DNA of 64,000 nt from NCBI GenBank assembly GCA_024226935.1, contig JAAELK010000394.1:1-64000 (forward strand). The letters are read 5' to 3'. The translations under genes were made by a program, and so were the position numbers. The notes beneath the pieces were generated by a model, which saw only the letters and a list, made by a program, of their open reading frames with translations, was not told the DNA's origin and searched no databases. Positions 44,418 to 54,164 of the stretch are shown one piece after another (position 1 is the first letter of the stretch; the number at the start of each line of letters is the position of its first letter). The DNA comes from Desulfobacteraceae bacterium (lineage in GTDB: Bacteria; Desulfobacterota; Desulfobacteria; Desulfobacterales; Desulfobacteraceae).

Positions 44418-45869
44418 ATGACGGAAGTGGTTAATTTTTTAAATGATATCATTTGGAGCAAGCCCCTAGTGTATCTTTGCCTTGGTGTTGGACTGTATTT
44501 TTCGGTTATTTCAAGATTTTTACAGGTACGTCATATAAAGGAAATGGTAAAGTTGCTGTTTAGTCGCGAAACATCTGATCAAGGGATCAGTTCTTTCCAG
44601 GCACTGGCAGTATCGGTATCAGGCCGTGTTGGTACGGGAAACATTGCAGGGGTTGCTACTGCCATTGCACTTGGAGGTCCCGGAGCTGTTTTCTGGATGT
44701 GGACCATCGCATTTTTAGGAGCAGGTTCTGCCTACGTAGAATCCGTTCTGGCACAGATTTACAAAGTAGAACAGGACGGCGAATATCGTGGTGGGCCTGC
44801 ATACTATATTGAAAAAGGATTGGGTATGAAGTGGTATGCTGTCCTTTTTGCGGTGTCTACTATTATTGGCCTGGGATTTTTTCTGCCCGGAGTTCAATCC
44901 AACAGTATTGCAGCCGGGCTTAAGAACGCCTTTGGTATCAGTTCAACTATGACCGGAGTTGGAGTCGTCATTTTCCTGGGACTTATTATTTTTGGTGGTG
45001 TAAGAAGGATCAGTAAATTTGCCGAAATTGTCGTTCCTTTCATGGCTCTTGCCTACGTTTTAGTGGCAGTTTTGATCATTGGTATGAATATTTCTGAATT
45101 ACCGAGGGTTATTGCCTTGATTTTTAAAAGTGCCTTTGCCTTTGAACCCGCCTTTGCAGGAATGCTAGGACTTGCAATCGCCTGGGGAGTAAAGCGGGGT
45201 ATTTATTCAAACGAAGCCGGCCAGGGAACAGGTCCCCAGGCTGCTGCTGCTGCTGAAGTATCCCATCCGGTGAAGCAGGGTCTGGTCCAGGCGTTTTCAG
45301 TTTATATCGATACACTTTTTATCTGTTCGGCCACAGCCTTCATGATCTTGATCACTGGAATGTACAATGTCGAACATCCGGTCAGCGGTTTTATTGTGGA
45401 AAATATGAAAGGTATTCCAATTGGTCCTGAATATACCCAGGCGGCGGTTGAAGCTGTGCTGCCGGGGTTTGGGAACGCCTTTGTTGCTATTTCCCTTTTG
45501 TTTTTTGCCTTTACAACAGTGCTTGCCTACTATTATATCGCTGAAACCAATGTGGCCTATTTGACCCAGAATGGAAAAAATAAATGGCTTATCCCGGCCC
45601 TTCGTGTCTTGATAATGGGAGCAACTTTCTATGGTGCCATAAAACCTGCTAAGCTTGCATGGGCAATGGGTGATGTGGGAGTAGGACTTATGGCATGGCT
45701 CAATATTATCGCCATTATCTTTTTGCACAGGGTAGCAATGAAAGCGCTGAAAGACTATGAAGTGCAGAAGGCAAAGGGGCTCGACCCTGTCTTTAATCCC
45801 AAAAAGCTTGGCATCAAAAATGCTGATTTCTGGGAAAAGAAAATTGAAAAAGAAAAAATAAAGCTCTGA
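44418..45869 (+). CDS. Sodium:alanine symporter, AgcS/AlsT family
   Basis: A 483-residue protein with about eleven helices. Family motifs are GRVGTGNIAGVATAIALGGP, GGPAYYIEKGLG and KRGIYSNEAGQGTGPQAAA. It imports alanine or glycine with sodium. AGGAAGGAGCC upstream is a strong ribosome site. Confidence 0.92.
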   Translation: MTEVVNFLNDIIWSKPLVYLCLGVGLYFSVISRFLQVRHIKEMVKLLFSRETSDQGISSFQALAVSVSGRVGTGNIAGVATAIALGGPGAVFWMWTIAFLGAGSAYVESVLAQIYKVEQDGEYRGGPAYYIEKGLGMKWYAVLFAVSTIIGLGFFLPGVQSNSIAAGLKNAFGISSTMTGVGVVIFLGLIIFGGVRRISKFAEIVVPFMALAYVLVAVLIIGMNISELPRVIALIFKSAFAFEPAFAGMLGLAIAWGVKRGIYSNEAGQGTGPQAAAAAEVSHPVKQGLVQAFSVYIDTLFICSATAFMILITGMYNVEHPVSGFIVENMKGIPIGPEYTQAAVEAVLPGFGNAFVAISLLFFAFTTVLAYYYIAETNVAYLTQNGKNKWLIPALRVLIMGATFYGAIKPAKLAWAMGDVGVGLMAWLNIIAIIFLHRVAMKALKDYEVQKAKGLDPVFNPKKLGIKNADFWEKKIEKEKIKL

Positions 45870-45918
45870 TATTGCAGGTAAAATATTTAGAATAGTATTA
45901 TTGTTATACAACATAAAA

Positions 45919-45967
45919 AAACAAGATATTGTATGGTCCAGAATCGGGATCATACAATATCTTGTTT
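45919..45967. terminator. 17-bp AT-rich inverted repeat after the alanine symporter
   Basis: AAACAAGATATTGTATG at 45919-45935 is a perfect reverse complement of 45951-45967, around a 15-base loop. It starts 50 bases past the stop codon. It may be a terminator or a mobile-element end; the low GC content makes it unlike the other terminators here. Confidence 0.5.
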
Positions 45968-46010
45968 GTTGGGATGGTGTGGACCAATTGCCACCTTACC
46001 AGGGTTATCT

Positions 46011-46170
46011 AGTGCTTGAACGACAACTCACCCATCTGCCGCGTTGCTGCAAAAGTCTGCCAAATTATAGAATCGGGCCTCATGTACTGGAGTACATTCC
46101 GGTTTCAAACTTTCTTGTGCCTTGCATATGGGCAAGTTTGCATCCAAGAACGGGTTTTCGTTCAGGCACT
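46011..46170. mobile_element. 160-bp palindromic MITE-like element
   Basis: The ends are imperfect terminal inverted repeats: AGTGCTTGAACGACAACTC at 46011-46029 and the complement of AGTGCCTGAACGAAAACCC at 46152-46170, 16 of 19 matching. A perfect hairpin ATGTACTggAGTACAT (46082-46097) sits at the exact centre, and the flanks between can pair in part, so the whole element could fold as a long cruciform. It has no gene. Its right end supplies two bases of the TAG stop of the GlmS-like gene. Such elements usually occur in many copies per genome; I see one in the window. Confidence 0.65.
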
Positions 46171-49100
46171 ATTTAATTTTTTGAATGATGGTTTTTACCA
46201 CTTGTTCAGCCGTGGCGCCAAACAGGGTTTCAATTTCAACCAGATTTAAAAATTTATCATCCCATTGTATATTTTCACTCTCAAGAACCCAGTCTTTTAA
46301 CCTTGTATATTTCCCACCCAAAGCCTTTATCTTCTTCAAAAGTGATACTTCCCTGGATGTTTTAAATGTCACATTTAAAGATAGAATATGCTCAATAATA
46401 TTCGGGGTTGAGGGAGATTTTGAAAAAACCGGAATTACTAATATGCTTTTATTGTCTTTTCTTCCCTTTCCTATATAAACATTTCCTTCCCTGACAATGA
46501 TATTTTTGGTTCCCTTGAGTCGGTGATCGTTTTCCACCCGGGAGGTTTCCTGGGTTAGAGATCCTGTCTTGGCGACCACTGTAATTTTTGTTTCCGGGGT
46601 CACATTTCCCAGGAGGCTCAGGCCGGAAAGCCGGTATAAAAGTCCGCCCCTAACGGTGGAAATTACTTCCTGGAGGTTTTTGATGACCAATACATTTTTA
46701 TTGGTCAGTTGGGATATCTGGATATCATTGGCCGTCAGTTCATCAAATATTATTCCGTCAAAGGATTCACTGATCCGGCTGGTACCCACGGTAACGGTTT
46801 TTGCCTGGTGCTTGATGGCATCCACCGGTCTTGCCAGTGTATTAATGGCATGGCCCATATTTTTAAAAAAGGTGTTCAGCATGTTGGATGGAGTCCCTTT
46901 TATTTCAAAATCAATTTCAAAATCGGAGACCGGTAATCTGCCGGACAAATATTTTAACAGCAGGGTTATATTTGTTACCCTGTCAAGGCCCATGGCCGCC
47001 GGAAAATAATGTTCCCGCCTTTTTTGGGAGAACCTATTGTAAACCCCGGCGATTTTTTCCCGGAAATTTTTTTCAAGTAATACCTCATATTCGTCATGGC
47101 CCATGGCAGTATGCTCATCTAAGACATCCCGGATCTCTTCTCTACAGGTGTACATAAATTGTGAGCCTTCATTGATGGCAAGGGCTGCATAGTACCCCCA
47201 GATGTGACCCACCAGGGTGTTCAGGACCGGGGCCAGATGCTCGCTTATGGCAGGTATTTTAAAGACATCTTTTGCGTAGAGGTCAAACCGGTTTTCTCCA
47301 ATAGTTGTGATGACCACGGGCCAGGCTTTATGGGCATGGAAAATAGCGGTATCTTTGATAATATCGCCCAAAACACTTTCCCTGGTGCCGGCGGCACAGA
47401 CGATGATCAAAGGTTCCGAGGAAAGATCAATATGTTTTTTGTCTTCCACAAAGTCCGAAGAAATGGTTTTATAGCATAGTTCTGATAGTTTGATCCGGAT
47501 TTCATCGGCAGAGGTTTTGTTGGCTCCAGACCCAACTGTTGCCCAATAATCTTTTGCTACTGCCAGCCGGGAAGCAGAAGCTTTGATTTCGTCTTTCATA
47601 TTAAGGATGGTGTGCATTTTTTCAGGAAGCAAGGTAAGTTCCTGGATATTTCTGGTAATAAATTCACTGGATTTTATTCCAAAAATTTTTGAAAGATGCA
47701 GGCCCAGAATGGCTCCGGCCGTGAGTTGGGAATAAAAAGCCTTGGTGGAGGCTACAGACATTTCAATGTCCCGACCGGAACTGGTATATAAAACTCCGTC
47801 GGTTTTAAAGGTCAGATCGGAATCTCTCCGGTTTACAATGGCAATGGTCCTGGCACCGCAGGCTTTTACCATATCAACGGTCCTATTGGTATCTGTGGTG
47901 GTGCCGGACTGGCTCATGGCCACTACCAGGGTGTTGTCCATGGCATTTTGGCTGGTTCCATTGCCAATGATGCTGAATCCCGATAGTTCCGATGATTTGA
48001 GGGCTCTTATGTCCATATCCTTGTTACCAAGATAATAGCTTAAAAGATCGGCACATCCCTGGGCAGCAATTCCGGCAGTTCCCTGGCCGATAAAATAGAT
48101 TTTTTTGATCTTTCCCTGTTTGAGTTCCCTTTCAAGGTTCGCTGGAATCACCTGTTCGCCGAGGCAGGTCTCAAGCATTCCGGTTTTGTCAAGCCGCTTA
48201 AATTTGTTTTCAAGGGTCTTTTGAACAGATCGGGGGGATTCTGAAATTTCCTTGAGAAAATAATGGGGGAAGTCCTGGCGGTCAATATCCCTGGAGGTTA
48301 TTTGGCTTGTTAATACGTCTGTATCATCTATTTTTATGGGTTTTTTATCATAAAAATAGGAACGGATACCATCAACCCCACCTGTGGAGTGCTGGTCAAG
48401 GATAACAATTTGACCTTTTTGCTCTCCATTGAGTTTTATATAGGTCTGGGTTTCTTCGATAATTCCATAGAGTTCCGAGGCCGCAATATAATGATCCGGG
48501 GCAATTCCCACAAAAATGGCCTGGCCGCTGCCTTTTTGTGCAAGAAAAAGTTTTCCCGGAGCCAGATCCGTATGCATGCTTATGGCATGGGAACCTTGAA
48601 AATCATTGACAGCAAGTCTGAAGGCTTCTTCTATTTGAGCTCCTTGTTTCAGGTGGTGTTCAATTTGAAGGGGGATCAGCTTTGTATCGGTATTGATGGC
48701 TTTGTGTATCTTGTCATACCGGGCTTCATATTCGGTTTTGAGTTCCAGGTAATTGTCAATATCACCATTGAGACAAATATGGATAATACCGGTTTTTTCG
48801 ATTTCTTTGTCCGTGGGGGTATTATCAACCGGATGACAGTTGGCAACCGTGATATCTCCCACCGAGGCCCACCTGGTATGGGCGGATACTGAGTTTGACT
48901 TTATTTTGTAATTTGTCAGAAGCTGGAGCAGGTGGTCATTTTTTATCTGGCTTCTGATAAATGTTATATTATCCCCCAAAGCGCCGATTTCTGCTGCAAA
49001 TTTATAAGCAAAAGCGATGCTGACCAGATGCTGTTGGGTTTTGTCTTCAATTGTGTCATTGATACTGATGCTGTTGTTGGACAGGATCAGATGATTTGTC

Positions 49101-49879
49101 CTGGTTTTCAAGGCATCGGAAAGTCCATCCTGGATAAGTTTTTTGCGAAAGTTTTCAAATTCATCCTTTGTAAGGGTAAAGGCAACAGAGATCCCGGCAG
49201 AATCTCTTCCCCTGACTTCAAGTCGATCGATACTGTTTAAAACCGCATTGATTCGTTTGAAAATTATCAATCCCTGGGGGTTGGCTTCGGTGGTAAGCCC
49301 CCTGGCAAGATCTTTTATGGCACTTATATTGTCCAAAATTTCTTTTTTCAGGCACCAGAAAATATCCCTGAATTTTCCCAGACGCCGGGAAATGATATCC
49401 ATATCCGAAGAACTAAGATGAGATACCATGGTTTTTAATTTATTTTCCTGATCATCAATTATGTGGTTGACCATGGCAACTATGTCGGTAAGCTGCAAGA
49501 GATTGGCATTGTTAAAGGCCAGCTTGCTGAAAACCGATTCCAATTTTAAGGCCTGGGCAGTCTTAAATAATTGCTCAAGGGTAAGATCTCCGCCAAGATA
49601 TTCTTTTTCAATGGAAAGACAATTGGTTTTTGTTGATGAAAGAATCTTTTTTTTCAACCCTGCGATCTCTTTTGAAAATCTAATCAGGTCAATTTCTGCA
49701 TCGGTTTGTTCTCCCTTGAAGGCCACAAAGGCCGAAATACCACAGGCAAGAAGGTTGGGTTGGTATGGGAAAAAAATCAGGCTGTTATTTTTTGCCTGGT
49801 GAAGGGTTTTTCCCAGCTCGATATGCAGGTTGAATGTCTTATGAATCAGGCTTAAAAGGCGTTTTTTAATTAATATCAT
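46169..49879 (-). CDS. Giant GlmS-like protein (glutaminase-like plus two SIS domains)
   Basis: A 1236-residue protein, twice the length of GlmS. The glutaminase-like part has all family landmarks, but spread out: C46 in LLACGISAF as the putative nucleophile, RGRDSAG (223-229), SAHTRWASVG (332-341), LNGDIDN (370-376) and NTDTK (396-400). A 165-residue helical insert separates the first two. Two SIS domains follow (IYFIGQGTAGIAAQG near 595; MSQSGTTTDTN near 655; TVGSGANKTS near 781). The last 320 residues have no GlmS counterpart and contain DAIKHQAKTVTVGTSR. In GlmS the Cys must be N-terminal, so residues 1-45 would have to be removed. Hexosamine synthesis is possible but unproven. Follows the penicillin-binding protein gene. 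Confidence 0.8.
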   Translation of the reverse strand: MILIKKRLLSLIHKTFNLHIELGKTLHQAKNNSLIFFPYQPNLLACGISAFVAFKGEQTDAEIDLIRFSKEIAGLKKKILSSTKTNCLSIEKEYLGGDLTLEQLFKTAQALKLESVFSKLAFNNANLLQLTDIVAMVNHIIDDQENKLKTMVSHLSSSDMDIISRRLGKFRDIFWCLKKEILDNISAIKDLARGLTTEANPQGLIIFKRINAVLNSIDRLEVRGRDSAGISVAFTLTKDEFENFRKKLIQDGLSDALKTRTNHLILSNNSISINDTIEDKTQQHLVSIAFAYKFAAEIGALGDNITFIRSQIKNDHLLQLLTNYKIKSNSVSAHTRWASVGDITVANCHPVDNTPTDKEIEKTGIIHICLNGDIDNYLELKTEYEARYDKIHKAINTDTKLIPLQIEHHLKQGAQIEEAFRLAVNDFQGSHAISMHTDLAPGKLFLAQKGSGQAIFVGIAPDHYIAASELYGIIEETQTYIKLNGEQKGQIVILDQHSTGGVDGIRSYFYDKKPIKIDDTDVLTSQITSRDIDRQDFPHYFLKEISESPRSVQKTLENKFKRLDKTGMLETCLGEQVIPANLERELKQGKIKKIYFIGQGTAGIAAQGCADLLSYYLGNKDMDIRALKSSELSGFSIIGNGTSQNAMDNTLVVAMSQSGTTTDTNRTVDMVKACGARTIAIVNRRDSDLTFKTDGVLYTSSGRDIEMSVASTKAFYSQLTAGAILGLHLSKIFGIKSSEFITRNIQELTLLPEKMHTILNMKDEIKASASRLAVAKDYWATVGSGANKTSADEIRIKLSELCYKTISSDFVEDKKHIDLSSEPLIIVCAAGTRESVLGDIIKDTAIFHAHKAWPVVITTIGENRFDLYAKDVFKIPAISEHLAPVLNTLVGHIWGYYAALAINEGSQFMYTCREEIRDVLDEHTAMGHDEYEVLLEKNFREKIAGVYNRFSQKRREHYFPAAMGLDRVTNITLLLKYLSGRLPVSDFEIDFEIKGTPSNMLNTFFKNMGHAINTLARPVDAIKHQAKTVTVGTSRISESFDGIIFDELTANDIQISQLTNKNVLVIKNLQEVISTVRGGLLYRLSGLSLLGNVTPETKITVVAKTGSLTQETSRVENDHRLKGTKNIIVREGNVYIGKGRKDNKSILVIPVFSKSPSTPNIIEHILSLNVTFKTSREVSLLKKIKALGGKYTRLKDWVLESENIQWDDKFLNLVEIETLFGATAEQVVKTIIQKIK

Positions 49880-49981
49880 TTTTTCCTCACTTATTTATGT
49901 GAAAGAGCCGATCAACTGGTTGGATTCTTTCATGTTTTGTTGTGGGCAAGCCGATGGAACTTCCCGGGCGGCCCATGGCCG

Positions 49982-51346
49982 TTATTGCAACTGGGCTATT
50001 GTCTTGGGTGTTTCTTTAAAATAGGTTTTCAAAATTAGTTTGGCGTAGGTACTGGCACGGGTACCAATATATTTTTTGTGTCCCACAACAATGGCAACCG
50101 CCAGGGCTTTGCCTCCAGTCTTTTGTTTGCCAAATCCGATAAACCAGTCATATTTGACGGTTCTTTCCCGATTATACAGGGAACCTGTTTTTCCACCAAT
50201 GATTAATTTTGATAATATGCGATCCCTTGAAAAACCACGGAAAGATTTTTTGGCAGTTCCCTTGGAAACGGTTGTTCGCATAAGTTGAATCATTGTATCC
50301 GCTGTTTTGGGTGTTATTGCGGTTTTATAGGTTTCTTTTTTGCGTTTGTAAACGATTTGTCCATTTTGGGTTTTTACCTGGTTCACAATGTGGGGAACAA
50401 GGGAGGTGCCGGAGTTTAGAATTGTTGTGACCAGCATGGCTCCAAACACAGGAGATATCATTGTTTCTCTGTTAAAGCCGCAGCCAAGCTCTGCCAGGTG
50501 ATACTCGCTTCCTGTAACGCTGAAGCTGCCTGATTTAAATTCAAGTTCCGAGTCTGGCGTTTGGTTAAATCCAAAGGCCTGGGCATATTGATCCAGTCTT
50601 TTTCTTCCCAGATAGTTTTTTCCTAATTTACCAAAGACCGGATTTATGGATTCGGCAAATGCCCTTGCAAGGGAGATTTTTGTGGTATATTTGTTTTTGA
50701 TCTCACTGAGTTGGCGTTTATAAAGGGTGTATTTATTTCCGTTAAAATACATGGGTGTCTGGGCAGTGTATCCCAGGGAATCTATCGCCGCAGATGCGGT
50801 GATAAGTTTGAATATACTGGCTGCCGGATAATTGGATGCCATGCAGGGATTGGTTTGGGAATCACTTAAATCAAAACCTGCCATTCCCACTAAACTTCCG
50901 GTTGCAGGATCCATGGCAACGATGGCAATTCGTTGGGGTTTTCCCCGATTAAGGGTTTTTAATCGATTCATGGAGGACACTAAGGTTTTTTGTAATCTTA
51001 CGTCCAGACTTGTGGTAATGGTGTAACTCTTATCTTTGGTATCCATAAAAAAAGTATTTTTATCTGCATTGAGAAATACCGTTTTACTGGTCAAAAGTTT
51101 TAAGCTGTCTTTTGACAGGGTGCTTTTGTAAATAGATTGTTTTTCAGTTGAGGGTGGGGGAAAAGCCTTTTGTTTGAAAAAATTTTCTATACCTAAAAAA
51201 TGCCAGGCGCCAAGGAGTAAAAGGCTTGGTATTAGAATCATCAATGATAGCCTGACAATTTTTTGAAGAAATTGTTTTTTTCTTTTCTTTAAAATAAAGT
51301 CAGATTGATGGGCTTGCCAGGATTTTTCTTTTCTATGTATATACAA
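49982..51346 (-). CDS. Penicillin-binding protein, transpeptidase only
   Basis: A 454-residue protein with an N-terminal membrane anchor (about 30-50) and a transpeptidase domain. The active-site motifs are present in order: Ser-x-x-Lys in AASIFKL, Ser-x-Asn in ESINPVF, and KTG in IGGKTGSLYN. The long dimerisation domain of PBP2 or FtsI is missing, so it is a short class B-like or class D-like enzyme that crosslinks peptidoglycan. It lies between metG and the GlmS-like gene. Confidence 0.85.
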   Translation of the reverse strand: MYIHRKEKSWQAHQSDFILKKRKKQFLQKIVRLSLMILIPSLLLLGAWHFLGIENFFKQKAFPPPSTEKQSIYKSTLSKDSLKLLTSKTVFLNADKNTFFMDTKDKSYTITTSLDVRLQKTLVSSMNRLKTLNRGKPQRIAIVAMDPATGSLVGMAGFDLSDSQTNPCMASNYPAASIFKLITASAAIDSLGYTAQTPMYFNGNKYTLYKRQLSEIKNKYTTKISLARAFAESINPVFGKLGKNYLGRKRLDQYAQAFGFNQTPDSELEFKSGSFSVTGSEYHLAELGCGFNRETMISPVFGAMLVTTILNSGTSLVPHIVNQVKTQNGQIVYKRKKETYKTAITPKTADTMIQLMRTTVSKGTAKKSFRGFSRDRILSKLIIGGKTGSLYNRERTVKYDWFIGFGKQKTGGKALAVAIVVGHKKYIGTRASTYAKLILKTYFKETPKTIAQLQ

Positions 51347-51367
51347 ATAATTATCCGAAGGGATTGT

Positions 51368-51391
51368 GCCTGGAAGAACAATCTTCCAGGC
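51368..51391. terminator. 10-bp perfect hairpin between metG and the penicillin-binding protein gene
   Basis: GCCTGGAAGA-acaa-TCTTCCAGGC. AGTTTTTG follows it on the forward strand, so the U run faces away from the reverse genes; for metG it is only a GC hairpin with an A run on its 5' side. It still suggests that metG and the gene below are separately expressed. Confidence 0.55.
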
Positions 51392-51419
51392 AGTTTTTGT
51401 CTGGGAGTACTAATTAATA

Positions 51420-53342
51420 TTATTTAACCGGATTTCCAGGGGAAAGTTCCTTGTCAAATCCGGTTAGAATCAATTGTTTTTTATGGTTGGCGGCAAGAAT
51501 CATTCCCTGGGATATTTCTCCCATAATCTGAGCTTCTTTTAAATTGGCCACCACAATGACCTGTTTGCCCACTAACTCTTCCGGGGCGTAATTTTTTCCA
51601 ATACCTGCAATTACCTGCCGGGTCTGGGGTCCCAGGTCTACAATGATTTTCAATAGCTTGTTGGATTTTTCAATTTTTTCGGCTGAAAGAATTGTCCCCG
51701 CCCTTAAATCCAGTTTGGAGAAATCCTCCAGGGTAATTTCTTCTTTTAATGCCGGTTTAAAGGGTTTTTCCTTTTTAACAGCTGTCTTTGATTCCTTGTT
51801 TTTGGTTTCAATCCTGGGAAACAAAATGTCAGGTTTATCGAGACATATTTCATTTTGTATCTGGGCCCAGGGTAAAATATGGTCCAGGTCAAAAAATCCC
51901 CTGGTTGGTATATCCAGCCCAAGGGCCAGCTGCATTTTGCGACTGGTTGCCGGCATCACAGGATAGATAAGACAGGAAACCACCCGGAGTCCCTCTATCA
52001 GGTTATATAATACAGTTCCCAGGGCTTCATTTTTTGATTCATCCTTGGCAAGAGCCCAAGGCTCTTGGGTGTCAATATATTTGTTCATGGTACTGATAAA
52101 GGTCCAGATGGATGCCATGCCCTTTTGAAATTGACAAATCTCCATGGCTTTTTTGAAACCATCAATGGCTTTTGCAGCATCGAGTTCCAGGCAATATTCC
52201 GGATTAAAGGCCGTATCAGCCCCCATTACTTTTCCATTAAAATACCGATGATTCATGGAAAGGACCCTGGAAAACAGGTTACCAAGGTCATTGGCAAGGT
52301 CGGAATTGATGCGGGATATAATGGCATCCTCGGTAAAATTTGCATCCAGGCCAAAGACCATTTCACGCATGAGAAAATACCTGAATTGATCCACACCAAA
52401 TTCTTGTGTCACCTTGACGGGGTCGGTTACATTTCCGATGCTTTTGGACATCTTGCTGCCCTTTACATTCCAGAAACCGTGGACATTGAGTCCGTCATAG
52501 GGATCAATTCCAGCCGCCTTGAGTATGATGGGCCAGTAAATACCATGGGGTTTGATGATATCCTTTGCTACAAAATGCCGTGTTGTGGGCCAGAATTTTT
52601 TAAACAGCTCCTGGTCGGGATAGCCCAGGGCGGAAAGATAGTTTACCAGTGCATCAAACCAGACATAGGTCACATAGTTCTCGTCAAATGGCAGGGTAAT
52701 TCCCCAGGTAAGCCGGGATTTGGGCCGGGAAATACATAAATCCTCCAAGGGTTCTTTTAAAAAGGAAAGAATTTCATTCTTATATTGTTTAGGTTGAATA
52801 AAATCCGGATGGGTGTTGATGTGATCGATGAGCCATTCCTGGTATTTACTCATTTTAAAGAAATAGTTGGATTCCTTTATAACCTGGGGGGCAATCCCAT
52901 GGTCGGGGCATTTTCCGTCGGTAAGTTCCCTTTCCTGGTAAAATCGTTCACATCCAAAACAGTATAAACCTTCATAACTGGAAAAATAAATATCTCCGGA
53001 ATCATGGATCTTGGTTAAAAGAGCTGTTACCACTTTTATGTGATCTTCATCGGTTGTCCTGATAAAATGATCATTTTTGATATGCAACTGGGGTAAAAGA
53101 TCCTGAAAAAGTTGGCTGATTTGGTCTACATAGGCCTTGGGAGAGGAGTTTTCTTTTTGGGCAGCCTGGACAATTTTATCCCCGTGTTCGTCTGTTCCGG
53201 TCAAAAAAAATGTGTCGTGGTTATCCATCTGCTTATATCTTGTTGCTACATCCGCGGCAATGGAGGTATAGGCATGCCCCAGATGGGGTTTGGCATTGAC
53301 ATAATATATGGGAGTTGTAAAGAATTGACTCTTTTTTTCCAT
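51420..53342 (-). CDS. metG: Methionyl-tRNA synthetase
   Basis: A 640-residue enzyme. HIGH-type motif is HLGHAYT, KMSKS is intact (KMSKSIGN), and the zinc knuckle includes CFGCERFY and CPDHG. Residues 535-640 form the C-terminal tRNA-binding domain (LDLRAGTILSAEKIEKS). The catalytic domain matches the MetG2 type. AGGA lies upstream of the ATG. Order lptD-nusG-like-HU-holB-ricT-metG reads in one direction. Confidence 0.96.
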   Translation of the reverse strand: MEKKSQFFTTPIYYVNAKPHLGHAYTSIAADVATRYKQMDNHDTFFLTGTDEHGDKIVQAAQKENSSPKAYVDQISQLFQDLLPQLHIKNDHFIRTTDEDHIKVVTALLTKIHDSGDIYFSSYEGLYCFGCERFYQERELTDGKCPDHGIAPQVIKESNYFFKMSKYQEWLIDHINTHPDFIQPKQYKNEILSFLKEPLEDLCISRPKSRLTWGITLPFDENYVTYVWFDALVNYLSALGYPDQELFKKFWPTTRHFVAKDIIKPHGIYWPIILKAAGIDPYDGLNVHGFWNVKGSKMSKSIGNVTDPVKVTQEFGVDQFRYFLMREMVFGLDANFTEDAIISRINSDLANDLGNLFSRVLSMNHRYFNGKVMGADTAFNPEYCLELDAAKAIDGFKKAMEICQFQKGMASIWTFISTMNKYIDTQEPWALAKDESKNEALGTVLYNLIEGLRVVSCLIYPVMPATSRKMQLALGLDIPTRGFFDLDHILPWAQIQNEICLDKPDILFPRIETKNKESKTAVKKEKPFKPALKEEITLEDFSKLDLRAGTILSAEKIEKSNKLLKIIVDLGPQTRQVIAGIGKNYAPEELVGKQVIVVANLKEAQIMGEISQGMILAANHKKQLILTGFDKELSPGNPVK

Positions 53343-53359
53343 GTTTTCTGGGTCCTGTA

Positions 53360-54151
53360 TTATTTTTTTTCTAATTCACTGATTTTTTTTTCAATTTCCG
53401 TTCTATCTTCCAGGCGCACCGTAATACTTTCTTTCAGCACATTTTGTCTGACTACTTTTCCCTGGCCTTCTTTAATGGTGATGATCTTTCCTAATTTGGG
53501 CATTTTTTTTTTCAAATGTTTGTAGGTGCTGTTCTCGAAGGTCAGGCAACACATGAGTCTACCACAGACCCCGGAGATTTTTGTGGGATTCAAGGACAAT
53601 CCCTGTTCTTTGGCCATTTTTATGGAGACAGGTTCAAAGGTGTGCATGAATGAAGAACAGCAAATTTGTCTTCCGCATTTTCCAAGGCCACCGCAGTGTT
53701 TTGATAAATTCCGTATACCAACCTGCCGCATTTCAATTCGAATACTGTATTCTTTGACCAGTAATTTGATTAATTCCCTGAAATCAATTCTGCCGTCTGC
53801 GGTATAAAAAAAGGTTAGTTTGTGTCTGTCAAAGGTACTTTCAACACTGAATAAGTTCATCAAAAGACCCAGGTCATTGATACAATCCATGCAAAATTTT
53901 TGTGCCCGGGTTTCAAGCTGTTTTAGTTCCTCTCTTTTGATGAAATCTTCTTGGGTTGCCACACGGACAATCTGCTTGAGTTTTTTTGTTGGTTTTTCCA
54001 TTTCGACAGGTGGCTTGGCAATAGTTCCAAAGCCGAGTCCCTGCTCGGTTTCAACAATGACATGATCCCCTTGTTTCAGGACAAAGGCATCACTCTTAAA
54101 ATCATATATTTTACCCGCTGTTTTAAATTTTACACCAGCCACTTTGATCAT
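53360..54151 (-). CDS. ricT: RicT/YaaT (PSP1 domain) protein
   Basis: A 263-residue protein with the PSP1 domain and a Cys-rich core: CGGLGKCGRQICCSSFMHTF and GVCGRLMCCLTFE. In Bacillus this family (YaaT) joins a complex with iron-sulfur clusters that guides RNase Y and mRNA maturation. The place between metG and holB is conserved in many bacteria. It ends 18 bases before metG. Confidence 0.93.
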   Translation of the reverse strand: MIKVAGVKFKTAGKIYDFKSDAFVLKQGDHVIVETEQGLGFGTIAKPPVEMEKPTKKLKQIVRVATQEDFIKREELKQLETRAQKFCMDCINDLGLLMNLFSVESTFDRHKLTFFYTADGRIDFRELIKLLVKEYSIRIEMRQVGIRNLSKHCGGLGKCGRQICCSSFMHTFEPVSIKMAKEQGLSLNPTKISGVCGRLMCCLTFENSTYKHLKKKMPKLGKIITIKEGQGKVVRQNVLKESITVRLEDRTEIEKKISELEKK

Positions 54152-54164
54152 AGTATCAGATTTC

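Noticed and set aside
46021-46200. Short forward frames after the alanine symporter
   Set aside because: They fall inside the palindromic element and lack ribosome sites.
52065-52739. 224-codon forward frame within metG
   Set aside because: It lies opposite conserved methionyl-tRNA synthetase sequence, and has no family resemblance.
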